A stretch of 34,417 bases of DNA from Fidelibacterota bacterium (GCA_947470105.1 CANISR010000016.1:1-34417), one strand, 5' to 3'; shown: positions 1 through 7,499, numbered from the stretch's first letter. Translations and numbers: made by a program. Notes: generated by a model not told the origin, from the sequence alone.

Positions 1-111
1 AAGCACTACAACACCAAGCGGCCCCATTCATCGCTCGGCTATAGGCCGCCGGCGCCGGTGGCCTATAGCCTAATACCAATCCCACTCGAACAAAGCCAAA
101 ACATGCAGTAG
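1..111 (+). CDS. IS3-family transposase (OrfB), C-terminal fragment
   Basis: Reading frame 1 from the first base gives 36 codons ending in TAG at 109-111. It contains YNTKRPHSSLGYRPPAP, the hallmark C-terminal motif of IS3-family OrfB transposases of the DDE (rve integrase core) type; the YN-RPH-SLGY-PP residues lie just after the catalytic glutamate region. The gene is cut by the window edge, so its N terminus, the OrfA-OrfB frameshift and the catalytic DDE residues cannot be seen. Whether the element is still active is unknown. Confidence 0.85.
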   Translation, partial: KHYNTKRPHSSLGYRPPAPVAYSLIPIPLEQSQNMQ

Positions 112-149
112 ACTAACATCACGACTGGTACAGAAAATCGGTCAGGTTA
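1..149 (+). mobile_element. Right end of an IS3-family insertion sequence
   Basis: The window opens inside an IS3-family element. The reading frame at 1-111 is a transposase C terminus, and the sequence at about 123-149 (starting GACTGGTACAG and ending GGTCAGGTTA) has the form of an IS3-family terminal inverted repeat, whose outer end usually reads like TGACCTG on the opposite strand. The left end lies outside the window, so neither the target-site duplication nor the exact group can be confirmed. The boundary at 149 is an estimate. Confidence 0.7.
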
Positions 150-337
150 CGCGGACCATAGTGCTGGCGGTGTTTTTGGCCGCCCTCGCCGGCGCGATCG
201 GCGGCGCGGGACCAAATCCAGAGCCAGGGTGACCTGCTATTGCGGGTCACTGCAAATTTAAAAGGCACGCCAGCGGCAATTACGACGTGAAGTTGCGCGT
301 GTCCGTTTATGAAGCCCTTGATATTGCACAAAAGTGA
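150..337 (+). other. Degraded coding remnant between the IS end and DUF6134
   Basis: There is no intact gene here. Short plus-strand stretches look protein-like but sit in different frames: a hydrophobic VLAVFLAALAGAIGG run ending at a TGA near 230, then DLLLRVTANLKGTP in one frame and NYDVKLRVSVYEALDIAQK in another, ending at TGA 335-337. This pattern fits a short gene 3' end broken by small indels, possibly after the IS insertion, but I cannot identify the family. The minus-strand ORF over this interval has no recognisable feature. Confidence 0.25.
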
Positions 338-393
338 TCAGAATTAGGCATCCATCGCCGGGCTTCCGGCGTATGTGTAATATGATGCCTCAC

Positions 394-1263
394 ATGAACA
401 ATTTTTCCCGGAAAGCCATGACGCCCCACCGCGCCCTCCGACTTTTCCCCGCTCTTTGCACAACACTGGTCTTGGTTGGATTCAGTGTGCCGGCTTTCGC
501 GCAAGACTCCCCACCGCCCGTTGCGCCGGAGCCTCAGGCCATGACGCTCGATGTGCAAAAAGTCAGTCCGCCAGCAGCGGACCAAAACCCGAATATCGAC
601 CCCATCGCCCTTTACGGCGGAGACATGAGCTTCGACATCTATCGCAAGAACAGCAAGGTCGGTGAGCACCGCGTCAGCTTTGCGCGCAACGGCGACGACT
701 TGACCGTGACGACGAAAATGAACATCGCCGTCGATGTGTTGTTTTTTACAGCATATAGCTTTGACTACGACTCAACCGAGATTTGGCGAAACAACCAACT
801 TCATGCCATTGCCGTGAACGTTGATGACAATGGCAAGATGGCCAATGTAAATGCGCGCATGAAAGACGACCTGTTTAAGATTGATGGTCCGAAAGGATCG
901 TCCATCGGCTCGTCGTGGGTCTTCCCGACCAATCATTGGCATCGCGGTCAAGCCAATTCAAAAACGATCTTGAATACGCTCACCGGCAAACTGACCCAAG
1001 TTGAGGTCGTGAACCGCGGGATTGAGCGCGTAGACACTTCGCAAGGCTCGGTCGATGCGGATCATTTTGAATACACCGGCCAGTTGCGCGATACCGAAGT
1101 GTGGTACGACCCCGATAATCGCTGGGTCAAAATGCGCTTCAAAGCGCGCGATGGCACCGACATTGAGTATCGATGCCGCCAATGCGGCCTCGCACCAGGG
1201 CCTGCGAACGCGATTGCCGGTGACGCGCCCGCGCCGACACAAACCATCAATGGTCCAAGCTGA
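394..1263 (+). CDS. Exported DUF6134 family protein
   Basis: The encoded protein of about 289 residues has an N-terminal signal peptide (hydrophobic core ALCTTLVLVGFSVPAFA, cleavage likely after AFA) and a proline-rich linker. A beta-rich body begins near YGGDMSFDIYRKNSKVGEHRVSF, resembling the DUF6134 family of alphaproteobacterial periplasmic proteins of unknown function. A late pair of cysteines (CRQC) lies near the C terminus. The start is uncertain: ATG 394 or ATG 418 both precede the signal peptide, and neither has a strong ribosome site. Its TGA overlaps the next ATG (TGATG), so it is translationally coupled to the SDR gene. DUF6134 genes are often found near cfa and SDR genes, as here. 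Confidence 0.75.
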   Translation: MNNFSRKAMTPHRALRLFPALCTTLVLVGFSVPAFAQDSPPPVAPEPQAMTLDVQKVSPPAADQNPNIDPIALYGGDMSFDIYRKNSKVGEHRVSFARNGDDLTVTTKMNIAVDVLFFTAYSFDYDSTEIWRNNQLHAIAVNVDDNGKMANVNARMKDDLFKIDGPKGSSIGSSWVFPTNHWHRGQANSKTILNTLTGKLTQVEVVNRGIERVDTSQGSVDADHFEYTGQLRDTEVWYDPDNRWVKMRFKARDGTDIEYRCRQCGLAPGPANAIAGDAPAPTQTINGPS

Positions 1264-2039
1264 TGGAATCCTCCGCGCTTCCAGGGCGGCTGTGGATCAC
1301 GGGGGCTGGCAAAGGCATTGGCCGGTCTGTGGCGTTGGAATACGCCGCGCGGGGCTGGGGAGTGGCAGTGAGCGCTCGCACCGCTGGTGACTTAAACGAA
1401 GTGGCGCGCGCAGCTGTCGATGCCAAGTTGCCGGGAAAAATCAGGCCGTTTGTGTGCGATGTGACGGATCAAGATGCCATCAAACAGACCTTCAAAGAGG
1501 TTGAAAACACGATTGGTCCACTGGACCAGGTGATTTTCAATGCGGGCACGCACATTCCCAATGAAGCGCGCACCTTTTCGGTGGCTCCGTTTCGCACGCT
1601 GATGGAGATCAACTATTTAGGCTCGATCAATGGTCTGTCAGCGGTGATTCCGGCGTTCATGGACCGTCGCAGGGGCCATATTGCGGTGGTGTCGTCGGTG
1701 GCGGGCTATCGCGGTCTGCCCAAGGCCTCGGCTTATGGGGCCACCAAAGCGGCGCTGATTAATATGTGCGAAGGCCTGAAGCCGGAATTGGCTGCTGCCG
1801 GTGTGACCATGTCGGTGATCAATCCGGGTTTTGTGCGCACACCCTTGACCGACAAGAACGATTTCCCGATGCCGTTTTTGATGGAGCCCGAAGAAGCCGC
1901 CAAAGCGATTTTCAATGGCATGATGAAGCGCAAATTCGAGATCGCGTTTCCCATGCCGTTCGTGCTGATCCTCAAGCTGCTCCGGATGCTGCCCTACAGC
2001 GCATACTTCTGGGTCGTGAAAAAGACAACGGGGGTGTAG
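1263..2039 (+). CDS. SDR family NAD(P)-dependent oxidoreductase
   Basis: A 258-residue classical short-chain dehydrogenase. The cofactor-binding TGAGKGIGRS motif is near residue 14, NAG is near residue 94, and the catalytic Ser (VVSSVAGYRG) and YGATK (Tyr-x-x-x-Lys) follow at about 143-162. The PGFVRTPLT stretch after the active site is also typical. The substrate cannot be told from sequence; the setting beside a fatty-acid cyclopropane synthase, a DUF3833 lipoprotein and a DUF6134 protein suggests lipid metabolism. The C terminus ends in a hydrophobic segment (FPMPFVLILKLLRMLPYSAYFWVV) that may associate with the membrane. Its start overlaps the DUF6134 stop, and it converges on DUF3833 with only 8 bases between stop codons. 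Confidence 0.9.
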   Translation: MESSALPGRLWITGAGKGIGRSVALEYAARGWGVAVSARTAGDLNEVARAAVDAKLPGKIRPFVCDVTDQDAIKQTFKEVENTIGPLDQVIFNAGTHIPNEARTFSVAPFRTLMEINYLGSINGLSAVIPAFMDRRRGHIAVVSSVAGYRGLPKASAYGATKAALINMCEGLKPELAAAGVTMSVINPGFVRTPLTDKNDFPMPFLMEPEEAAKAIFNGMMKRKFEIAFPMPFVLILKLLRMLPYSAYFWVVKKTTGV

Positions 2040-2047
2040 CGAACCGC

Positions 2048-2683
2048 TTACTCCGCCGCGTTGCGCATGCCTTGGTTGATCGGGGTGAATTCCACTTTTG
2101 TTTCTTTGGCTTGCGCTTCTTTACCGACCTGACGGAAAGCTAAAGTCACGGTGCCCAGATGCACACCGAACTTGGTTACCTCAGCCTTGTTCAGCATCAT
2201 GCCGTCGGGCTGCAAGTACATCCAGTCGTTGAAGTGGACGCGCAAGGTGCCGTCGCCGACCTTCAGGTCGAAGCCGTAGGCCCAGTTTAGAACATTGCCG
2301 TAGCTTTTGCCTTTGGCGATGCCAATCACGCCCCCGGCTGTGCCGGTGTAATTATTCTCGTCTTGTTTGCTGATGGTCCAGACACGCGTTTCTTTTTCGC
2401 CGTCTGAATACAAGAAGCGCTCGTCCAGAATCAGTTGTTTGCCATCCCACGAGCCCGTGATGTCGACGACGAACTCGCGCTTCAGGTTCCCAAAACGGTC
2501 TTCAAATATGCCCCAGGCTTTGGTCTTTCCCGTGAAATAGTCCTCGATCACAAACCGAGGCTGCTTGTTGGCGAAATCTTCTGGCTTCATCGTCGCGCTG
2601 CATCCCGAGAGCAGGACGGCCACCGCCAATACGATGGTCGTGGGTATTTTTTGCGTTGCTAAAGAAGCCAAGGTCTTAAACAT
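2048..2683 (-). CDS. DUF3833 family lipoprotein
   Basis: A 211-residue protein with a lipoprotein signal (VLAVAVLLSGCSA; lipobox LSGC, so acylation of Cys is expected) followed by a DUF3833 body. The stretches FVIEDYFTGKTKAWGIFEDRFG, FVVDITGSWDGKQLILDE and DWMYLQPDGMMLNKAEVTKFGV are typical of the family. It is predicted to be anchored in the inner or outer membrane facing the periplasm. DUF3833 genes travel with cfa, GPH-type MFS and SDR genes in alphaproteobacteria, and the minus-strand order here (cfa, MFS, DUF3833) fits one operon with 11 bases between the MFS stop and this ATG. I chose ATG 2683, which sits directly before the lipoprotein signal; longer upstream frames overlap the MFS gene. 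Confidence 0.85.
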   Translation of the reverse strand: MFKTLASLATQKIPTTIVLAVAVLLSGCSATMKPEDFANKQPRFVIEDYFTGKTKAWGIFEDRFGNLKREFVVDITGSWDGKQLILDERFLYSDGEKETRVWTISKQDENNYTGTAGGVIGIAKGKSYGNVLNWAYGFDLKVGDGTLRVHFNDWMYLQPDGMMLNKAEVTKFGVHLGTVTLAFRQVGKEAQAKETKVEFTPINQGMRNAAE

Positions 2684-2694
2684 GGGGTTGTTCC

Positions 2695-4041
2695 TTACAT
2701 TGCTCGCGCAGCCAGCGTATCTAACCGTTTCCGCATCAGACGCTGGCGCGTCGCGGTAATGGGGAAAGCCCAGACCAACGCAATCGCTACAAGCTTTAGA
2801 ACGACAGGGGCCCAGGCATAGATCACCGCTAATGACCACAATGCGGTCGGGCTATTTTCAGCGGCTTTGGGGTCAAAACCCAGGATGTCCAACAGCGGGA
2901 AGGCCAGGCCAACCGCTAATGCCAGAGCCAATTTGGTGGCCATGCTCCAGAGCGCGAAGAACAGCCCGGCCCGCTGTTGGCGATTGCGCAAGGTGTCGAA
3001 ATCGATGACGTCAGCCTGCAGCGCTGGCGGAAGGGCCAGGTCAGCGCCTAAGCCCATGCCGGTAATGGCGCAGATCACCCCGAAAGCCATGATGGACCCA
3101 GGTGGCAGCAGGGGCACCCAGACGAAGGCCGCGCAGGTGAGCATCATGGCAAAGCACCACGCCCGGTGTTTGCCGTATTTGTTGCTCATCGCTCCCCACA
3201 GAGGAATGGCCAGCACGGCGGCAAGAAAATAAACCAAAATCAACACGCCGCGTTCGGTTTGGTCGGCTTGAAGGCGAAATTCCAGAAACAACAAAAATAA
3301 CGTCGACGGAATGCCGTTGGCGAAGCCGTTGATGAGCCACGCCCCCAGCAGGCGCAGAAAGGGTTTGTTATTGGACAGGCCGCGCGCCCCGCGCACAATG
3401 CCGCTGAGGGTCCAAGATTGCTTGAGGGTGGCGGCTTCGCGTGGCAGAGGGTCGGGAACGCGCCAAGCCATTGCAAGGATGAAAGGCCCGCCCATGATGA
3501 CAGCCATCCAACTGATGATCGCTAAGGCATCGCGCTCTGTCATCCCGGCACTTGCAGCAAAAACCGGCACGGTTCCAGCAGCAAAGACGCCGAGCAAACT
3601 GACGCCCTCGCGCGCCGAGGTGATGCGCACGCGTTCGTGGTAGTCGCTGCTCATCTCGGCACCCCACGCCGTGTAGGGCACGTTGATCATGGTCCAGCCA
3701 AGGTACAGAAGCACCGACCATAGCGTGACGTAAGCGGTGGTCACACCCTGGGGCGGTTGGAACAGCATGATCAGCGCGTACCCGGCTAACAGTGCGCCCA
3801 GCAAAATCCAAGGCTTGCGGCGACCAAACTTTGATCGCCAGCGGTCGCTGAGCGCGCCAACCAATGGATCGGTGATGACGTCGGTGGTGCGCGCGATCAA
3901 CAGTGCCGCGCCTGCTGCCGCCAATCCTAACTCGGTGCCATACATTGAGGGCAGGAACACGGCAGCCGGAATGGTCGTCATGGCCAGCGCAAAGCCGGGC
4001 AGGGCGTAAAGAGCAAGGCGTGAGAGGGGAAGGGCGGCCAT
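2695..4041 (-). CDS. MFS transporter of the GPH (glycoside-pentoside-hexuronide) type
   Basis: About 448 residues with roughly 12 hydrophobic segments. Motif DPLVGALSDRWRSKFGRRKPWIL early in the protein matches the loop 2-3 signature of GPH-type cation symporters, and a second loop motif GAMSNKYGKHRAW appears in the second half. Despite the family name, members next to cfa and DUF3833 genes are unlikely to be sugar importers; a role in moving a lipid-related molecule is only an inference. ATG 4041 is preferred over the upstream TTG at 4056 because an AUAGGC-like ribosome site lies just upstream. The gene starts 25 bases after the cfa stop, and the two were probably co-transcribed. Confidence 0.85.
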   Translation of the reverse strand: MAALPLSRLALYALPGFALAMTTIPAAVFLPSMYGTELGLAAAGAALLIARTTDVITDPLVGALSDRWRSKFGRRKPWILLGALLAGYALIMLFQPPQGVTTAYVTLWSVLLYLGWTMINVPYTAWGAEMSSDYHERVRITSAREGVSLLGVFAAGTVPVFAASAGMTERDALAIISWMAVIMGGPFILAMAWRVPDPLPREAATLKQSWTLSGIVRGARGLSNNKPFLRLLGAWLINGFANGIPSTLFLLFLEFRLQADQTERGVLILVYFLAAVLAIPLWGAMSNKYGKHRAWCFAMMLTCAAFVWVPLLPPGSIMAFGVICAITGMGLGADLALPPALQADVIDFDTLRNRQQRAGLFFALWSMATKLALALAVGLAFPLLDILGFDPKAAENSPTALWSLAVIYAWAPVVLKLVAIALVWAFPITATRQRLMRKRLDTLAARAM

Positions 4042-4066
4042 GCCTATATATTTCAAATGATGAAGA

Positions 4067-4180
4067 TCAACTTTTCACTAGCTTGAACTGGCCCACATCG
4101 ATGCTTTTGGCGCGAAAGCTGCCCTCGCAACAGGCGAGATACATTTCCCACATCCGCCGAAAGCGTTCGTCAAAGCCCAT
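4067..4180 (-). pseudogene. cfa: cfa 3' fragment: cyclopropane-fatty-acyl-phospholipid synthase C terminus
   Basis: The minus-strand frame ending with TGA at 4067-4069 encodes GFDERFRRMWEMYLACCEG followed by SFRAKSIDVGQFKLVKS. This is the C terminus of a SAM-dependent cyclopropane fatty acid synthase (Cfa/CmaS), where GFDERF-RMW-YLA-CE and the final beta strand are highly conserved. Only about 38 codons remain. Upstream the frame continues for 17 codons that I do not recognise to a TAA at 4232-4234, and the adjoining sequence is a phage terminase gene. The SAM-binding domain and active site are therefore missing from the window, and this copy cannot make a functional enzyme. The precise breakpoint lies between about 4180 and 4238. 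Confidence 0.85.
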
Positions 4181-4748
4181 CAGAAATCCGAGCAGTTCGG
4201 GAAGCTGGAGTCTGATATTGAGCCGGACCATTTACTTTTCCCACAAAACTGACGGTGACGTGAATGGGCTCAACCTTCTGCTGGTCGTCCCCCTTGAGCA
4301 GGCCGAGGTGCTTTCCGATTTTGTCGAGCGCGGCAAGCTTGTCCCAGAATTTGATCTTAACGCCGCCGTGTGATGCTGGCTCAACACTGGCAATCGCGCG
4401 GCGCACACGCTCAGGCAACTCACGGAGCAGGATCAGCGTCCCGTCTGGGCGATAGAGTTCGCCGGGGTCGAAATGCGCGATGCTGGCCAGTTCCCGCACC
4501 CAGCGTTCGGTGGAGAGACGAGCCTCAGTGACGATCGTTCGTGCCCGCTCGGCGACCATTGCGGAGACATCTGGCCGCCTGAGCATGCGCTCCCCGGAAC
4601 TCGTGGCCGTTTTTCGGCTTAGGCCGCATGCGATGGCCGCTTTGGTCGCGTTCATCCCATTCGTCAAATAGGCTTCCACGAACAGAGCCCGGCGAACATT
4701 GGCCGCCTTCTGGGTGCTGGCGCGCTTGGCTGGGGCAATGGCGCTCAT
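4170..4748 (-). CDS. terS: Phage terminase small subunit (Terminase_2/XtmA type), 3' end altered
   Basis: Encodes 192 residues. Residues 20-60 (FVEAYLTNGMNATKAAIACG then SRKTATSSGERML and RRPDV) form the helix-turn-helix DNA-recognition domain of terminase small subunits, which bind packaging sites and deliver DNA to the large terminase. Residues 85-155 (ELASIAHFDPGELYRPDG, then DKLAALDKIGKHLGLLKG) match the central and oligomerisation region of Terminase_2 proteins. From about residue 172 the frame reads into the cfa junction and ends in an unrelated tail, so the native C terminus is probably lost or altered. The ATG overlaps the DUF3631 stop (ATGA), which points to translational coupling. 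No large-subunit gene is nearby. Confidence 0.85.
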   Translation of the reverse strand: MSAIAPAKRASTQKAANVRRALFVEAYLTNGMNATKAAIACGLSRKTATSSGERMLRRPDVSAMVAERARTIVTEARLSTERWVRELASIAHFDPGELYRPDGTLILLRELPERVRRAIASVEPASHGGVKIKFWDKLAALDKIGKHLGLLKGDDQQKVEPIHVTVSFVGKVNGPAQYQTPASRTARISDGL

Positions 4749-6280
4749 AGTCTTACCCCCCGTCGATGGGTACTTTCATCCGTCACACCGTCACAAGTGG
4801 CGGATTCCGCCACTTTCCGGGCTTTTGCATCCGTCACATCGGCTCCGGGTGTGACGTTTGAAAAACCGCTGTCAGGCGCAGTTTGCTTGGGTTGTGACGG
4901 TGTGACGGTTTGATCAGGCAGATAGCGGGCGAATGCATCCTCAAACTGGTCGAGGAGATAGCCTTTCTTCGTGTCCTCGGGAGTGTGGCCAATGCGGATG
5001 GATCCGGGGCGAATACCAAAATCTTTAAGCAAGCGAGACAGGCCGTTTTGAGTAATAGGCTTTCCTTTCCGATAATCACTCCAGGGGCGATCCGCCATTT
5101 CAACAAGGGCGCTAACCAGATTGGCGGATGTGATCCGTTTGCCCTCATCGTTCAAAGTTATCGCACGGGTGTCGGAGGCAGATATTACACGTATGTCCGC
5201 GAGCAACATTGTCTTGAAATTCCCATCCTCAATGACGCTATCGCCCGAAAGTGCAGGCGCTGCTGTTCGGGCGCGCTCCGGCCATTCGCCCCCAGCAAGA
5301 CCGGCGATTGCAAATAGCGGCTCCCAAGCATCCGCCGCTCGATCGCTCAATTCTTGAGGCATTTCCGGCCGACAAAGGTGGAGCTTTTCCATGTTGTCGC
5401 CAGCCCATCGAGTCGCCCTGCGTTGCAACTCGTGGAGATCGTTGCCGTCGTTCCGCCGCAACCGTCTCACTTTCTCGCTCTTAAGCTTGCGCTTCATCTC
5501 AATTTCGATGGAGCGGTCGCGAACGGTGTCCGGCAAATCACCGATGCCAGATAGCAGTTGCGGTGCCCACGTTGAAAACTGGCGTGGCTCAAAACCGCCG
5601 TCAGGCGTCGGAACATTCATGATGTACCGCGCGCCGCTGCGATTGAATCCAGAGTTAATGAGCCCGCGCAAAGCTTCGGCCATCTCACGATCTTGCTTCA
5701 TTGCAACGTCCATTTCGTCTAGGAGCAGCGTAGGCGCGTGCATCTCGATGATGCGCAGCAATGCGGCGGGCTTGATGCCGGACGTTAGGAGGGGAAGGCG
5801 CACGAGCCTTTCTAGCACTTCGGCGAGGCGTGACTTCCCGCACCGCTTCTGCGCCGATCTTGCGACGAGTTTGGGGGCAACGTCGAATCCGTTGAACGCA
5901 TGAGTGAAGAGAACCCACAGCGCAATCGCAACAGCCTGTTGATACGTCAGGATGACATATTGCCGCAGCGTGCTCACGAGTGAGGTAAGAAGTGCTGCTC
6001 CATCGACGGGTTCCGGCCAAGGCTCAACCTCGGGCAACTCGATTGGACGGCCTTGTCCGTTGCCTGTGCCCCCGCCATCGCCGCGTCGGACCTTCTTAAC
6101 TTCATCACGCAGCGTGCCAATTTTGCAGGCCAACCTTTTGGCTTCGGCGTCGGCTACGCGGTCGAAGGCAATAGGGTTAAGCTGTGCGAGACGCTTGATC
6201 GCATCGTCAATGGGCTCAGGTTCTGCAGCTATCGCGGCGGAAGAATCGGCTTCGATGTCCCGGTTGTCGCTGTCTTTCAC
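4745..6280 (-). CDS. DUF3631 domain protein, phage/satellite replication ATPase-like
   Basis: About 511 residues from GTG 6280. I chose this start because GGAGGGA lies six bases upstream and because the preceding small ORF ends in GTGA overlap. A P-loop-like GKS (residues 148-150, within SAQKRCGKSRLAE) and a Walker B-like LLLDEMD (185-191) indicate an AAA-type ATPase core. The region from FKTMLLADIRVIS to the SRLLKDFGIRPGSIRIG stretch is the DUF3631 C-terminal part, usually found in primase/helicase-like proteins of plasmids, prophages and satellites. It probably acts in replication of the excised element. No primase (AEP or TOPRIM) domain is evident, so it may be only the ATPase half of a replication protein. 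The last 60 residues are low-complexity and Thr/Asp-rich. Confidence 0.8.
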   Translation of the reverse strand: MKDSDNRDIEADSSAAIAAEPEPIDDAIKRLAQLNPIAFDRVADAEAKRLACKIGTLRDEVKKVRRGDGGGTGNGQGRPIELPEVEPWPEPVDGAALLTSLVSTLRQYVILTYQQAVAIALWVLFTHAFNGFDVAPKLVARSAQKRCGKSRLAEVLERLVRLPLLTSGIKPAALLRIIEMHAPTLLLDEMDVAMKQDREMAEALRGLINSGFNRSGARYIMNVPTPDGGFEPRQFSTWAPQLLSGIGDLPDTVRDRSIEIEMKRKLKSEKVRRLRRNDGNDLHELQRRATRWAGDNMEKLHLCRPEMPQELSDRAADAWEPLFAIAGLAGGEWPERARTAAPALSGDSVIEDGNFKTMLLADIRVISASDTRAITLNDEGKRITSANLVSALVEMADRPWSDYRKGKPITQNGLSRLLKDFGIRPGSIRIGHTPEDTKKGYLLDQFEDAFARYLPDQTVTPSQPKQTAPDSGFSNVTPGADVTDAKARKVAESATCDGVTDESTHRRGVRL

Positions 6281-6447
6281 AGCTGTCCCTCCACCGAAAA
6301 GCCAGCCAGCACGGCGATTAGATCGGCGCGGCGCGGCGATACCGGGAAGCGAGAATGAACCCAGCGGCCGGCGGACGTATTGGGGCGGCGGACGCGGTGC
6401 GGAGGGAATGCGAAATTGAAACACAGCTGGCATTGATTTATAATCAT
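6277..6447 (-). CDS. Small hypothetical protein coupled to DUF3631
   Basis: A 56-codon frame from ATG 6447 whose TGA overlaps the GTG of the DUF3631 gene (GTGA). An AAGGAAC ribosome-site-like sequence precedes the ATG by about ten bases. The overlap arrangement mirrors the ATGA overlap between DUF3631 and terS, which argues that it is translated. The product has two cysteines close to the N terminus (CQLC) and an otherwise arginine-rich sequence ending ADLIAVLAGFSVEGQL. I do not recognise a family. The alternative is that another frame here belongs to a longer DUF3631 start. Confidence 0.35.
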   Translation of the reverse strand: MIINQCQLCFNFAFPPHRVRRPNTSAGRWVHSRFPVSPRRADLIAVLAGFSVEGQL

Positions 6448-6524
6448 GGGGTTCTGTTCCTTGGGAAAGGTGCGGGCAAGCGAAATGCCTCGGCCCGCGG
6501 TGACACGCGGCCGGGGTTTTTTCG

Positions 6525-6824
6525 TCAGGCGGCTTCGGGTGTAGGGGCGGCGGACTTGGCATGGCGGTGCCGCGTGACACGAATCGGCGGAGCGGCATTT
6601 ACCGGCGCGGCGTTCAACTGTGTGGCCCACCAGTCCAGAAACCGGTCCCGCACCACCAAGACTTTGGGGCCGCTGTAAACGAAACAATCCGCCGGGATTT
6701 CTTTGCGGGAACGCTTGTTTTGGATCGTGCCCCAGGCGATGGCGCCGCCGCTGAGTTCGTCGATGCGGGGGCCAGCAAATACCGCGGGCAGTTCTTGGTG
6801 AAGTTGCTCCAGTAGCTTTTCCAA
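6525..6824 (-). CDS. Small DNA-binding protein, excisionase/AlpA-like
   Basis: Encodes 99 residues from a TTG start (6822-6824), decided by a strong GGAGG five bases upstream. The body (ELPAVFAGPRIDELSGGAIA, then WGTIQNKRSRKEIP, then DCFVYSGPKVLVVRDRFLDWW) has the layout of the small winged-helix proteins of mobile elements that work like AlpA or excisionase. The TIQNKRSRKEIP segment would be the recognition helix and wing. Such proteins direct integrase toward excision and often control the replication operon. The call is by pattern and position between int and DUF3631; it could equally be an unrelated element protein. Upstream (6837-6865) is an imperfect dyad with GTGAT and ATCAC arms that could be an operator. 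Confidence 0.55.
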   Translation of the reverse strand: MEKLLEQLHQELPAVFAGPRIDELSGGAIAWGTIQNKRSRKEIPADCFVYSGPKVLVVRDRFLDWWATQLNAAPVNAAPPIRVTRHRHAKSAAPTPEAA

Positions 6825-6956
6825 CGTCGCCTCCGTGTGATGGACCGCGCTTAATTGCGCATCACCAAAGATGGCGTCAGATCTTTCATCGAAAAAACAG
6901 TTTTCAATTCTCGACTCAAAGAGATTCGTCTGGAAACCCCGCTCTAGTTTTCCGAT

Positions 6957-7499
6957 TCACGTTGCGGGGGCAACTTTTCGCCAGCCCTGTTCTTCGTTCC
7001 GCTCGCGCTTTGCATCGAAATAATGTGCATTCAACGTGCCCGCCTTGACCTCAATCTTGTGCCGTCCCTTGCGGGGTTGTTTGTAGAAAGCCGGGAGGCG
7101 TTGCGGGTTCGCCGCCAAATCCTTGCAAATATCGGCCACGGAGCGCCGCATTGAGTCTTTGCCTCGTTCCGATTGAATCCCGTCGACGAGCGCCAGCAAC
7201 TTTCGACGGGCGTCTTTGCCTGCCCGGCTGTCCATTGATCGCGGGCGGCCACTCCTTTTTGGGCGAAATCCATCGAACAGATTGCGAGCAAGTGTTCTCG
7301 CCAGTCCCTGCCAATACGGTTCGCCATTGTCATCGAGCTCTATTTGATAGAATTCCGCGAGCAACAACATCTTGTCGTCGAAAAGTGTGTGCCACTCGCG
7401 ACGAGCCGCTATGTCGTCCTGGCCGGCGCGCCCTTTCCGCACCTCCGGATAAGCAGGCATCGGCTCGTCCAACGATTTGAATCTTCCTGGCTTCGGCAT
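6957..7499 (-). CDS. Unknown island protein, 180 residues
   Basis: I do not recognise this protein. It starts at ATG 7499 behind a good ribosome site (GGAGGCGAG). It is highly charged and mostly helical in appearance, with a basic central segment (FRPKRSGRPRSMDSRAGKDARRK), then DSMRRSVADICKDLA and a Lys/Arg-rich C-terminal part. The central GRPRS-like stretch followed by a helical region recalls DNA-binding or replication-accessory proteins, but no motif settles this. It lies between the integrase (89 bases to its start) and the excisionase-like gene (132 bases), on the same strand. No signal peptide or membrane segment is seen. Confidence 0.6.
   Translation of the reverse strand: MPKPGRFKSLDEPMPAYPEVRKGRAGQDDIAARREWHTLFDDKMLLLAEFYQIELDDNGEPYWQGLARTLARNLFDGFRPKRSGRPRSMDSRAGKDARRKLLALVDGIQSERGKDSMRRSVADICKDLAANPQRLPAFYKQPRKGRHKIEVKAGTLNAHYFDAKRERNEEQGWRKVAPAT

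Noticed and set aside
6281-6598. N-terminal extension of the DUF3631 protein to 617 residues
   Set aside because: The extension overlaps another small coupled ORF, is proline/arginine-rich without family features, and the GTG at 6280 has a strong ribosome site and a GTGA overlap.
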